A stretch of DNA of 64,000 nt, taken from Desulfobulbus alkaliphilus. Lineage in GTDB: Bacteria; Desulfobacterota; Desulfobulbia; Desulfobulbales; Desulfobulbaceae. The stretch lies in contig NZ_JAFFQC010000006.1 in the NCBI RefSeq assembly GCF_016918545.1, positions 1 to 64,000 on the forward strand, read 5' to 3'. A program made the translations under genes and the position numbers. The notes beneath the pieces were generated by a model. It saw only the letters and a program-made list of their open reading frames with translations. It was not told the DNA's origin and searched no databases. Of the stretch, positions 1 through 13,822 are shown one piece after another. How positions within the stretch are numbered: the stretch's first letter is position 1; the number at the start of each line of letters is the position of its first letter.

Positions 1-20
1 CAGCTGTGTATAAGAGACAG
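1..20. other. Residual Tn5/Nextera adapter sequence
   Basis: Positions 2-20 match the 19-base Tn5 mosaic end used in Nextera libraries (AGATGTGTATAAGAGACAG) with a single mismatch at the third base. The kinase reading frame continues normally up to about position 21 and then becomes unrelated sequence. This is most simply untrimmed adapter at a contig end rather than genomic DNA. Confidence 0.85.
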
Positions 21-1442
21 CTGCAGGGCAATCCGTTCGCTGATCGCCTGGCGACTGAAGAGGAGGATCTGTTCCACCAGAGCGGCGCCTCGGGCGCCGG
101 CGGTCAACACCTTGTGCAGGTCCCGGGCGACCGGCGAATCCTTGCTGACCTTGTCCCTGGCCATTTCCGCGTACCCGACAATGGCGCTGAGGATGTTGTT
201 GAAATCATGGGCAATGCCACCGGCCAAGGTGCCGATGGCCTCCATCTTCTGTGCCTGCCGCAGTTGGGCCTGGAGTTGTTTGCGCTCCTCCTCTTGCCGT
301 TTATGTTCACTGATATCGGTGAACATGCAGAAGGACCCGTTGAATTGCCCCGCATCATCGACAATGGCGGTGGCCGAGACCTGGGTCCAGATGAAATGCC
401 CCTCCCGGTGGCGCAGGCGGCGTTGGTAGTGGCCATCCCGGCCCTGTTTCCGTTCCTTGACCCGCAGCCTGTGGTCGTCGAGATCGTCCGGATAGATGAA
501 ATCGTCAATGGGCCGCCCCAGCATAGCCTCCGGGGCATAGCCGAGCATGTTGGCCAGGCGGGGATTGACAAAGGTGGTTTCCATCCGGGCGTTCATGGCC
601 CAGATACCTTCCTGGGCGGTCTGGACAATGCGGCGATATTGCTCTTCGCTTTGGCGCAGTGCCTCTATGTTCTGCAGTTGTTCGCTGATGTCAAGACAAT
701 GGCCGATGTAGCCGAGAAAGGCGCCCGCGCTGTCGAAGCGGGGGGTGCCGTCGTCCTGTACCCAGCGATAGACCCCATCGGCGCGGCGCAGACGATAGAC
801 CATACTGAAAGGCTGCCGATGGTCAAAAGCCGTGCCATAGGTCCGCAGGCAACGATCGAGGTCCTCCGGGTGGACCCCTTCGGTCCAGCCGCTGCCCAAC
901 TCCTGCTCCAGGGTTCTGCCGGTAAAACGCAGCCAGGGGATATTGAAATAATCGCATAGCTTGTCCGGGCCGCTGGTCCAGATGAGGGCCCGGCCCGAAT
1001 CAGCCAGGGTCCGGTATTTCAATTCGTTTTCCGCCAGGGCCTGTCGACTGTGCTTAAGTTTACGGTCCAGATCGTATCGGTGCAGGGCCATGGTCAGGGT
1101 GGCCGCCAGTTCGCGCTCCGGCACCGGTTTGATCAGATACCCATAGGGATCAGCGATTCGGGCCTGTTCCAGCAGGGAATTCTGCGAGTATCCGGTAAAA
1201 AAAACAATGGGAACAGGTGTCTTTCTGCTGATGATTTCAGCGGCGGTGATACCGTTCATCGCCCCGGCCAGTTCGATATCCATGAGGATCAGGTCAACCT
1301 GCTCGGTGGCGATAAAGGCCACCGCCTCCTCGCCGCTGGCCAGGGGGCCGGCCACTCTATACCCCAGGCGGGTCAGCATTTCCCGGAGGCAGGTTGCCAG
1401 AATAGCGCTGTCCTCGACAATGAGGATGCTTTTTGCGGTCAT
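21..1442 (-). CDS. Response regulator/PAS sensor histidine kinase, truncated by contig end
   Basis: Signal-transducing kinase whose 3' end is missing. It begins MTAKSILIVEDS, a CheY-like receiver domain with the phospho-acceptor in LILMDIE. Two PAS regions follow, the second ending in a typical DISEHKRQ linker, then a dimerisation/phospho-acceptor helix with the H-box GGIAHDFNN. The ATPase domain would lie beyond the contig edge. No membrane segment is visible, so it is probably cytoplasmic. Its ATG overlaps the stop of the upstream diguanylate cyclase gene in an ATGA arrangement, so the two are probably translationally coupled. The last codons before position 21 read sensibly; beyond that the frame is adapter. 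The H-box resembles that of the kinase at 8135-10474, suggesting paralogy. The family assignment is firm; the signal is unknown. Confidence 0.88.
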
Positions 1443-2386
1443 GGTGCATCCTCCCCGGGAAGAGAGATCGGCGTGTCCTCCTGGTCTTGGGCAAGGACAA
1501 CCCGGTTGCGGCCTGCCCCCTTGGCCCGGTACAGGGCGAGATCGCTTGCTTCCAGCAGCGTGTCCACTGTGGCGCCGCTGCCGGCCAGGGCAACGCCGAT
1601 GCTCAGGGTGATGGCCAGGTCACCGGACCGGGTTGCTATCCTGCTGTCGGCAACCAGTTGGCGGATCCGGTCAAAGGGAAGCCGGCAATCGGCCCCGGCC
1701 TGCATGGTCGAGACCACCAGGAACTCTTCGCCGCCCATGCGCCCCACGGTGTCGTGCTGTCTGAGGCTGTGCTTGAAGATCTGGGTCAGACTGCAGAGCA
1801 CTTCATCGCCGGTCTGATGGCCATGGGTATCGTTGATCCGCTTGAAATGGTCGATATCGCACATCCCCACGGCCAGCAACTCGCCATGGCGGCGGGCATG
1901 GGCGAGTTCTTTGTCCAGATGATCGAGGATGGCGCGGCGATTGAACATGCCGGTCAACGGGTCCCGGGTGGCCTGATGGACCAGGGCCTCGCGGCTGGCA
2001 ATGAGCGCGGCCTGCATCTCGATCATCCGGCTCCCCACTTCGACCCGGGCCCGAAGTTCACCGGGATCAAAGGGCTTGCCCAGATAATCGTTGGCACCGG
2101 CATCCAGTCCGGTGATGATGTCGGCTTTTTCGCCCTTGGCGGTGAGCATGATCAGATAGGGAGGGTGGTCGGTGGGCAGGCTGCGCACCAGACGCACCAG
2201 TTCCAGGCCGTCCAACTCCGGCATCATCCAGTCGACAATGACCAGTTTGGGCGCCTGGGGTTGCTGCAGCATCTCCCAGGCCTCGGCACCGTTGCCGGCC
2301 TCGAGGACCTCGTGGCCACTCTTCCGCAGGACCGCCGCCAGCATGGCGCGGGAAGTGAAATCGTCTTCCGCGATCAAAATCCGCAT
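1439..2386 (-). CDS. Response regulator with GGDEF diguanylate cyclase output
   Basis: Predicted to make cyclic di-GMP from two GTP in response to phosphorylation. The 315-residue product has an N-terminal receiver (start MRILIAEDD, acceptor Asp52 in VIVDWMMPE) and a C-terminal GGDEF domain with an intact GGEEF active site at residues 218-222. RQHD at 209-212, five residues before GGEEF, matches the RxxD inhibitory site, so product feedback is likely. I chose the ATG at 2386 because GGAGG precedes it at good spacing and the receiver fold begins there; the open frame extends upstream but encodes nothing recognisable. The stop overlaps the next kinase start by 4 bases. PleD/WspR-like in architecture, although PleD has two receivers. 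Confidence 0.92.
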   Translation of the reverse strand: MRILIAEDDFTSRAMLAAVLRKSGHEVLEAGNGAEAWEMLQQPQAPKLVIVDWMMPELDGLELVRLVRSLPTDHPPYLIMLTAKGEKADIITGLDAGANDYLGKPFDPGELRARVEVGSRMIEMQAALIASREALVHQATRDPLTGMFNRRAILDHLDKELAHARRHGELLAVGMCDIDHFKRINDTHGHQTGDEVLCSLTQIFKHSLRQHDTVGRMGGEEFLVVSTMQAGADCRLPFDRIRQLVADSRIATRSGDLAITLSIGVALAGSGATVDTLLEASDLALYRAKGAGRNRVVLAQDQEDTPISLPGEDAP

Positions 2387-2594
2387 CCTGGACCTCCTCT
2401 CTGTTTCCGCCTGCACCGACAACCGGAGGGCCTCCCGGTGTTTCCATGGGTATGGGATTGGGTGTGGCTGCTCGGGAAAAGCGCGCACAGGGCCAAGCCG
2501 AATTGTAATTGCAGGGACGGCTGGATATGATATTGCCTCATGAACTCTGGTTGCATGGGTGAAGTTAAATGTGTGACCACTTGCATTGTCCTGT

Positions 2595-7979
<5,385 letters not shown>

Positions 7980-8134
7980 ATTTTCTTGTGTTGTGCCTCC
8001 GGGTCGTGTTGGGGTCTGAGTATGGACCTGGTGGGTTCAGGTTGGCGCTTCTTATGGTTATTCTTTGTCGTTCGGTTCCACAGATGGCCGCCGCGGTGGC
8101 GAACCGGAGGCCTGACCGCGGAGTACCGGGTCGC

Positions 8135-10474
8135 TCACTCGCTTTTTTTGTCCAGCACCCCACGCAGGGTGGCAGCCAGATCTTTTTTGGTCAGGGGTTT
8201 CATGACAAAGGCCTTGATGCCCAGGGCCAGGACCTGTTCTTCACTGACCAGGCCGCTGTAGCCGGTGCAGAGGATGATGGGCAGGTCGGGACGAATCCGC
8301 AGCAGGCGCTGGGCCAGCTCCAGGCCGGTCATCTCCGGCATGGTCTGGTCGGTGATCATCGCATCGAAGCGGTGGGGTTGGTCCTGGAAGATCTCCAGAG
8401 CTTCGAGGCTGCCTGTCCGGCCGGTCACCGTATACCCAAGCCGTTTCAGCAGCGCCGTGCCGGTTTCCACCAGAACCTTTTCATCATCGACCAGGAGGAT
8501 GTGTTCCCTGCCGGTCGCCGGTGGTTCCTCGGGCCGGGGAACAAGGGTAGAGGTTCCGGTATACGTCGGAAAATGCAGGTGAAAGGTGGTGCCGCTGTCA
8601 GGACTGCTCTCGCAGGTGATGAAGCCGCCATGCTTGGTGACGATACCATGGACAATGGCGAGCCCCAGACCCGTGCCTTTGCCGACTTCCTTGGTGGTGA
8701 AATAGGGTTGAAAGATTTTTTCCTGCAGTTCCGGAGGGATGCCATGTCCGGTGTCGCTGACGGAGAGGCGGACAAAGGCAGCGGCGGGGGCGCCGGGGGG
8801 CGAGGCCGTGCAGGTCTCCAGAGAGATGTCCAGGATGCCTCCGGTCTGCTCCATGGCGTGGAAACTGTTGGTACAGAGGTTGAGCAGGACCTGGTGGATC
8901 TGAATGGGATCGGCGAAAATGAGGGAGGTGCGCGGCGCAATCTGTTGGCGGATAACAATGGTTGCCGGCAGGGTGGAGCGTAACAGTTTGATCGTCTCCT
9001 TGACAATCAGGGCCGGTTCCAGGGCAATCTTTTCCGGTTCGCCCTGGCGGCTGAAGGTGAGGATCTGTTTGGCCAGGGTGGAGGCCCGCAGACTCGCTTC
9101 CATGACCTTATCCAGGTGCTGGGCAGCCGGGGATTCGGGTGGGATGGCACCCCTGGCCATTTCGGTATAGCCGAGAACAGCGCTGAGGATATTGTTGAAA
9201 TCATGGGCGATGCCACCGGCCAGAGTGCCGATGGCCTCCATTTTCTGGGCCTGGAGAAGTTGATTCTGCAAATGCTTTCGTTCTTCTTCGTTGTGTTTGC
9301 GCTCGCTGATGTCATGGTGGGTTCCGCAGGTACGCAAGGGGCGACCGGCGGCATCACGCTCGATGACGCGTCCCTTGTCCAGCACCCAGACCCAGTGGCC
9401 CGATTTGTGACGAAGACGGTGCTCTGTTTCGTAGTGACTGGTCAGGCCCTCCAGGTGGGCATCGAGAGCCTGCATCACCCTGGGGAAATCCTCGGGGTGA
9501 ACGAGTTGTTTCCAGGAGTTGACGTGTGGTTCGATCTCGGCGCGGGTGTACCCCAGCATGGTGGGCCAGATATCGTTGAACGTTAGGGTGCCGCTGGGGA
9601 CATGCCAGTCCCATGAGGCCAGGTTGGCACCTTCAAGGACCAGATTGAGGTGCTCCTCATTTTCCCGCAGAAGCTTTTCCGCCTGTTTCCGTTCGGTGAT
9701 ATCGTTGAACAGGCAGGCGAACTGGCCCGGGGCCGGTTGGAAAGCAGTCACCGCAAAGTGCTTGTCAAGCTCTCGGGAATAGTTTTCGAAGTGCACGGCC
9801 TTGCCAGTGAGGGCGACCTGTCCGTAGATGCTGATCCAGTGGGGTTCGGTGGCGGGGAGGAGGTTGAGCACTGTCTGGCCGACTACCTGGGCAGCAGTCA
9901 GACCGGTCATTTGTTCAAAAGCCGGGTTGACGGCCAGGAAGCGATAATCCACCGGGATACCATCTTCATTGCAGATGATTTCATGGAGAGCAAAGGCATT
10001 GAGCATCTGGTGAAACAGGAGTTGGTAGTTCTGCTCCGTTTGGCGTTGCCGGGTGATGTCTTCGATGGCGAGCAGGGCACCGCGCTCTTGGTTGACGGTC
10101 AGAGAGGTGCACGTGTATTTGAGCCATTGGGGCAACCCGTTTTCGTCGGTCAGCAGGTGTTCCCCCGCAAGAGTCTCGGTCGCGGTTCCGGTCAGGACGC
10201 TGCGCAGTGCGTGCAACAGCGGGCATTGACGACAGAAAACGGTGTGACCGCAGGGCTGTGCGGCCTGGAGATGGTTGGCGCAGCGGATGAACTCGCCGCA
10301 ACTCAAGGGGAAAGGGGTTGCGATTGGGGAATGGTGGAACAGTTGTTGTGCCGGAGGATTGGCGTAAATGATCTCGGCATTCTGGTCAAAAAGCAACAAG
10401 GCAATGGGCAGGGTATCGATGGCGATCCGGAAAGGAACTTCCATCGGCGGTTGGTGAGGGTGATTATCCTGCAT
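8135..10474 (-). CDS. PAS-rich hybrid histidine kinase with N-terminal cysteine cluster
   Basis: A 779-residue soluble hybrid kinase. Three PAS regions (about 15-145, 150-262 and 270-395) precede a HisKA helix with phospho-acceptor His424 in GGIAHDFNN, an ATPase domain ending in [12 protein letters not shown] (about 599-610), and a C-terminal receiver with acceptor Asp709. The first PAS region holds five cysteines at 59, 65, 75, 81 and 84 in the pattern CGEFIRC...CG...FCRQC, a layout I associate with a subset of PAS kinases of anaerobes; metal or redox binding is an inference. The start has a good AGGAGG upstream. It shares kinase type and orientation with the truncated kinase at the contig edge. 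The partner regulator is unknown. Confidence 0.92.
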   Translation of the reverse strand: MQDNHPHQPPMEVPFRIAIDTLPIALLLFDQNAEIIYANPPAQQLFHHSPIATPFPLSCGEFIRCANHLQAAQPCGHTVFCRQCPLLHALRSVLTGTATETLAGEHLLTDENGLPQWLKYTCTSLTVNQERGALLAIEDITRQRQTEQNYQLLFHQMLNAFALHEIICNEDGIPVDYRFLAVNPAFEQMTGLTAAQVVGQTVLNLLPATEPHWISIYGQVALTGKAVHFENYSRELDKHFAVTAFQPAPGQFACLFNDITERKQAEKLLRENEEHLNLVLEGANLASWDWHVPSGTLTFNDIWPTMLGYTRAEIEPHVNSWKQLVHPEDFPRVMQALDAHLEGLTSHYETEHRLRHKSGHWVWVLDKGRVIERDAAGRPLRTCGTHHDISERKHNEEERKHLQNQLLQAQKMEAIGTLAGGIAHDFNNILSAVLGYTEMARGAIPPESPAAQHLDKVMEASLRASTLAKQILTFSRQGEPEKIALEPALIVKETIKLLRSTLPATIVIRQQIAPRTSLIFADPIQIHQVLLNLCTNSFHAMEQTGGILDISLETCTASPPGAPAAAFVRLSVSDTGHGIPPELQEKIFQPYFTTKEVGKGTGLGLAIVHGIVTKHGGFITCESSPDSGTTFHLHFPTYTGTSTLVPRPEEPPATGREHILLVDDEKVLVETGTALLKRLGYTVTGRTGSLEALEIFQDQPHRFDAMITDQTMPEMTGLELAQRLLRIRPDLPIILCTGYSGLVSEEQVLALGIKAFVMKPLTKKDLAATLRGVLDKKSE

Positions 10475-10602
10475 GATCCTCCTGCACCTGCTGTGGTAAG
10501 GGTTGATGTGCCAGGGAGCGGATGGTGTTTTGGTCTGTTTTGTTTAGGACGCCAGTGTATATTAAAATTTAAAGTCTTTTCTTTTTCTACCACAAGGGTG
10601 AT

Positions 10603-10632
10603 CCCCGCACCAGAGATATCTCTGGCGCGGGG
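10603..10632. promoter_or_regulatory. Strong palindrome upstream of kinase gene
   Basis: CCCCGC (10603-10608) pairs with GCGGGG (10627-10632), and inside it CCAGAGAT (10610-10617) is followed at once by its complement ATCTCTGG, leaving only one A/C mismatch in the arms. No T-run follows on either strand, so a simple terminator is unlikely. It lies about 130 bases upstream of the minus-strand kinase start, next to an AT-rich stretch (10555-10590) that could hold its promoter. An operator or structured leader is possible; neither is proven. Confidence 0.4.
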
Positions 10633-10739
10633 GGAATCCTTGTCGGCCGCAGAGGTAAACAGGGCGACCTGGCTTGGGATGAACAGGTGCGGACGCACAA
10701 CTGCTTCGTCAGCCCCTGGAGCTGCTGTAAGCCCTTGAA

Positions 10740-10935
10740 TCATTTCAATAGATTATCCAGTTGAGTGGACAACACGGCCAGCGCCTGGGCGCTGGCTGCG
10801 CCTACCTGGCCGGATTGCTGGTTGATGCTGCTGTTGATCTCGGTGATCACCACGGAGATTTTTTCGATATCCTCCATCGTGGTGTTGGTGGTGGCCTGCA
10901 TTTCGCTGACCTGATTTCAGGCTTCGGCGTGACGG
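10740..10935 (-). pseudogene. Fragment of a methyl-accepting chemotaxis protein C-terminus
   Basis: The minus strand encodes a short stretch resembling the end of a chemotaxis receptor signalling domain, including NTTMEDIEKISVVITEIN and SINQQSGQVGAASAQ, ending at a TGA at 10740-10742. An in-frame TGA interrupts it upstream, just before NQVSEMQ, and there is no start, receptor core or ligand domain. It is therefore a decayed remnant. A dispersed repeat copy lies about 155 bases beyond. The family call rests on resemblance of the motif order only. Confidence 0.5.
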
Positions 10936-11090
10936 ATGTATTTATTCAATATATTGATTTTTTATATATTTTTCAGCTCATTGCCCGTGCAAGTTCTCGA
11001 AGGGGCAGCCTGACAGGCAAGGCGATATCAAAAATCGTTACGTTTATGTTTTGATATAATTGTCCCGTAAACAGGAATGTTAATTTAATA

Positions 11091-11204
11091 CCCGGATGCC
11101 CGTGGGGCAGCTAGTGAAGGTTCTCTTTAAGGATTCTGCTAAAATTACAATAAGATTACAGTAAGATATATCCAAAACAAGCGTCCAGCCGTCACGGATT
11201 CAGG
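11091..11204 (-). repeat. Dispersed MITE-like element, copy R1 (partial)
   Basis: Right-hand part of the family in reverse orientation: a diverged GCCC/GGGC hairpin, the TGTAAT...ATTACA segment and a perfect terminal repeat ending TCACGGATTCAGG at 11204. The long central hairpin and the other terminus are missing or too diverged to see. It lies 43 bases beyond the stop of the diadenylate cyclase gene. Confidence 0.8.
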
Positions 11205-11247
11205 TATACGTTCGTTGGCGGTGTGCAGGCATCTGGTCCGTGGAAAG

Positions 11248-12681
11248 CTACTCCATGACTTCAATCATCACCTCCACATCCGGCCATCTTTTGGCCACGG
11301 GCTGGATGGTCGGTCGGGCGATGATCTTGCAGAAAAGAGTACTGTCCGTGGAAATCGATTCCAGGTATATGGGGGTGGTGAGGATTGCGTTATCAAGCTT
11401 TTCGCCGCTGCTGACCGGTATGGTGACAAGAACGGTGGCCGGGGTGACGGTAATCTTTTTTATTTTGAGCGATCCCGGTAACTTGCCGATAAGCTGTGGG
11501 GTAATGGGCAGGTTTTTTTCAGCCACCTCGGTCAGGGTCACCTTGATCTGTTGCGGTGAGGCGTCCAGCAGGGTTACGTCTCTTGGCAGGCGCAGGTTTT
11601 CACTGGTGATAATGATGGTCTGTATGCCTTTTCCCATTCTTGACAGGTCGATCTTGACACTGGGCGGGTCAAGGGCAAGGCTGTCGATGACCGACTTGGG
11701 TCCGGTGAGGTGGAGTTGGATCTCGTTGGCTTTATCGCCTGTCAGGACCAGGTTTTCCCCCGGCGGGGCGTAATCGATGGCCACCGGCAGCACCCGTTCC
11801 ACGACCTCGCTCTGAGCGATCATCAGAGAGGACCAGAAGACAAGGGCGATCATCAGGCTGGCGACAGTTTGCAGCAGGGTTCGTTTGCGGATCCTGAAGG
11901 AGGCCTCCCCGCCAAAGAACCCCATTTCCCGCTGATGATTGACAATAGCGGTGATGATCTGGTCTGAATTGACCGCCGGCTGCATTTCCCCATTGGCAAA
12001 AAGAGATACCCGGCCCCGTTCCTCGGAAACCAGCAGGACCAGGGAGTCCGTCTGCTCCGCCAAACCCATGGCGGCATGGTGACGGGTGCCGAATTCTTCG
12101 GAAAGTCTATCAGACTGGGACATGGGCAGGCGGACCCCGAACTGGGTGAGTTTGTCACCCTCGATGATCACGGCACCGTCGTGGCCCGGGGAATGGGTGT
12201 CAAAAATACTGAGGATCAGGGGTTGACTGGGAATGGCATTGAGCCGGAATCCCCCGGATATTTTGTCCTGGATCGGCTCCTTTCCGGGCAGGACAATAAT
12301 GGCACCGCACCGCTGACGGGCAAGCTTGGTGAGGCTGTCGGCAATCAGGGCAGGGAATTGGGCATTTAGCCCCTTGGTAAGGCCGGGAGAGACCGAAACC
12401 GCTTTTTCAAAGACTTTGCGTAACTCCGGCTGGAAAAGGACGATGAGGCCAAGCACCGCAACATGGCTGACGTTTTCGTAAATCCACTCAATCCCTTTGA
12501 GGTTGAGCATGCTGGCAAGAATGAAAATCAGCAGGGCCAAGAGGATCCCGGCCATTATTTTCCAGGTACCAAGTCGCAGCAGGGTGCGATAGAGAAAAAA
12601 GAGCGCTGCCGAGATCAGCAGGATGTCGAGCAGGGCCTGCCAGGTAAAAAGCTGGTGGGAGAGGACAAAAAAATGGCCCAT
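11248..12681 (-). CDS. cdaA: Diadenylate cyclase CdaA fused to YbbR domains
   Basis: Predicted membrane enzyme making cyclic di-AMP from two ATP. The 477-residue chain starts with about three membrane helices (roughly 12-85), then a DAC domain with the DGA motif at 168-170 (SPGHDGAVI) and GTRHHAA at 198-204, then another helix (about 272-290) and a C-terminal half of YbbR-type repeats. In Firmicutes CdaA and its YbbR partner CdaR are separate neighbouring genes, so this fusion puts enzyme and regulator in one protein. The usual RHR motif reads RHH here (CGT CAC CAT), a single-base difference in a nucleotide-contacting motif; activity should not be assumed. The ATG at 12681 lacks a strong Shine-Dalgarno. 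Repeat copies flank the gene on both sides. Confidence 0.9.
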   Translation of the reverse strand: MGHFFVLSHQLFTWQALLDILLISAALFFLYRTLLRLGTWKIMAGILLALLIFILASMLNLKGIEWIYENVSHVAVLGLIVLFQPELRKVFEKAVSVSPGLTKGLNAQFPALIADSLTKLARQRCGAIIVLPGKEPIQDKISGGFRLNAIPSQPLILSIFDTHSPGHDGAVIIEGDKLTQFGVRLPMSQSDRLSEEFGTRHHAAMGLAEQTDSLVLLVSEERGRVSLFANGEMQPAVNSDQIITAIVNHQREMGFFGGEASFRIRKRTLLQTVASLMIALVFWSSLMIAQSEVVERVLPVAIDYAPPGENLVLTGDKANEIQLHLTGPKSVIDSLALDPPSVKIDLSRMGKGIQTIIITSENLRLPRDVTLLDASPQQIKVTLTEVAEKNLPITPQLIGKLPGSLKIKKITVTPATVLVTIPVSSGEKLDNAILTTPIYLESISTDSTLFCKIIARPTIQPVAKRWPDVEVMIEVME

Positions 12682-12779
12682 GGGAATTCATATCGGGCAA
12701 GAGGAAAAAAAGCGGAGTGGCCGATTGTGTCAATCACTGAAAAAATACTCAAATATTATTCTTAACATCATTAACATCA

Positions 12780-12925
12780 ATAGACCAGAAACCAATGGCT
12801 CTTTGAGTGCTTTCAGCTGATTTTTCTGGACATCCGCCACAGAGATCGTCGAATTATTGGTCATGGAATTGATGCTGTCGAGAATGTACCGAAGCGTATT
12901 GGTTGTTTTTACGGCAAAAAGATCG
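12780..12925 (-). other. Possible eroded coding remnant (chemotaxis receptor-like)
   Basis: On the minus strand, immediately before repeat copy R2, a short open stretch reads like part of a receptor signalling helix (TLRYILDSINSMTNN and SVADVQKNQL). There is no start and no complete domain. The resemblance is weak; chance translation of non-coding DNA remains possible. Otherwise 12682-12947 shows nothing else I can name. Confidence 0.25.
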
Positions 12926-12947
12926 TTTGCAAGATCCTTATGAAAAA

Positions 12948-13165
12948 CCTGAATCCGTGATGGCTAGACGCTTGTTTTGGAGATATCTTGCTGTAATCAT
13001 ATTATAATTACAGCAGAATCCTTGGCAATACCTTTCACCAGCCGCCCTTCGAAACATCCATCCGCACGCCATCTTCATTGCCCGTAACCGTCCGATAAAG
13101 TGTCCTTTCATCAAACGGTTACGAACAACAAAGCTGACGCACGGACGAACGTGCACGGATTCAGG
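12948..13165 (+). repeat. Dispersed MITE-like element, copy R2 (full length, 218 bp)
   Basis: Complete copy in forward orientation, with CCTGAATCCGTGA at the left and TGCACGGATTCAGG at the right. It contains the TGTAATC/ATTACAG hairpin, the GCCGCCC segment and the long central inverted repeat. GAAAAA occurs directly outside both ends (12942-12947 and 13166-13171), consistent with a target duplication lengthened by the A run. It ends 8 bases before the rpmB -35 box. Confidence 0.92.
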
Positions 13166-13173
13166 GAAAAAAC

Positions 13174-13201
13174 TTGATTTCTCTGTGTTTGCGGGTATTA
13201 T
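13174..13201 (+). promoter_or_regulatory. Sigma-70-type promoter of rpmB
   Basis: TTGATT at 13174-13179 and TATTAT at 13196-13201 are separated by 16 bases, placing a start site about 35-40 bases before the rpmB ATG. The promoter begins immediately after repeat copy R2, so the insertion may have replaced whatever lay upstream. Confidence 0.55.
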
Positions 13202-13244
13202 AAAAGGTTGTCAAATTTTAAATTCCCTTCAAGGAGAAGATATC

Positions 13245-13439
13245 ATGGCCCGTCAATGTGAAATTTGCGGCAAAGGCCCAACCACCGGAAACAATGTCAG
13301 CCACGCCAACAACAAGACCCGGCGCCGTTGGTTGCCGAATTTGCAACGGGTTCGCGCGGTCAGGGCTAATGGTGCCACCATGCGCATCAATGCCTGCACC
13401 CGTTGCATTCGTTCTGGAGCTGTGGTCAAACCTGCCTGA
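13245..13439 (+). CDS. rpmB: 50S ribosomal protein L28
   Basis: Component of the large ribosomal subunit. The 64-residue product starts [12 protein letters not shown], contains the family signature [12 protein letters not shown], and carries CEIC near the N-terminus with CTRC near the C-terminus, the zinc-binding (C+) form. AAGGAGAAG lies upstream of the chosen ATG; an in-frame extension to 13185 has no family match. It is encoded alone, not next to rpmG as in many bacteria. A promoter is visible just upstream and a strong hairpin just downstream. Confidence 0.97.
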   Translation: MARQCEICGKGPTTGNNVSHANNKTRRRWLPNLQRVRAVRANGATMRINACTRCIRSGAVVKPA

Positions 13440-13456
13440 ATACGCTCTGTTCTCTG

Positions 13457-13493
13457 GACACGGCAAGTCGGTCTCCTGCCGACTGGCCGTGTC
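13457..13493 (+). terminator. Hairpin after rpmB, no U-tract
   Basis: GACACGGC (13457-13464) pairs with GCCGTGTC (13486-13493) and an inner AGTCGG/CCGACT extends the stem. No T-run follows, so it may be a weak or Rho-assisted terminator or an RNA-stabilising structure between rpmB and the next small gene. Confidence 0.45.
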
Positions 13494-13546
13494 GTCTGTC
13501 AAGAGACGGGACAATAGTCTGCCAGTATGGCCCTGAGGAGGAGTAC

Positions 13547-13807
13547 ATGAGCAAGGAACACAAGGGACGATTTCTACCCTATGAAGAGGCAATCCGTGTG
13601 GTTGCCGCAATTCAGGAGGAGGAAGATATCGATGATCCTGATCGTCGCATCTTCAATGTGTATAACCATCAGGATAAGGAAATCTGCTGGTTTGACTATG
13701 AAGAGGTGATACGTGATGCTGGTATCACGGGCACCGATGATGCCGCCAAGGAAAAATTGACCAATTATATTATGCGCCACATTCCCGAGTGGGTGGTGGA
13801 TAGCTGA
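13547..13807 (+). CDS. Small acidic conserved-looking protein of unknown function
   Basis: I do not recognise this 86-residue product (starting MSKEHKGRFLPYEEA). It is acidic, soluble, and has an EEEDIDDPD stretch followed by a compact C-terminal half. GAGGAGG sits a few bases before the ATG at 13547, a better start than the upstream in-frame codon at 13403, which lies inside rpmB. It follows rpmB by about 107 bases with a hairpin between, and could be expressed by read-through. The strong ribosome-binding site and good codon use support a real gene; no catalytic motif is visible. Confidence 0.7.
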   Translation: MSKEHKGRFLPYEEAIRVVAAIQEEEDIDDPDRRIFNVYNHQDKEICWFDYEEVIRDAGITGTDDAAKEKLTNYIMRHIPEWVVDS

Positions 13808-13822
13808 TCTTCCCCGCCCAGC

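Noticed and set aside
6-959. Long plus-strand open frame over the first kilobase
   Set aside because: It is antisense to a clear receiver-PAS-kinase gene on the minus strand and encodes no recognisable domain; GC-rich kinase genes commonly produce such frames.
1433-2530. Plus-strand open frame of about 365 codons
   Set aside because: It overlaps the diguanylate cyclase gene, which carries intact receiver and GGEEF motifs on the minus strand.
12938-13156. 72-codon minus-strand frame over repeat R2 as a gene
   Set aside because: It is entirely inside the repeat, has no ribosome-binding site and corresponds to frames in other copies; treated as a property of the repeat and reported as a finding instead.
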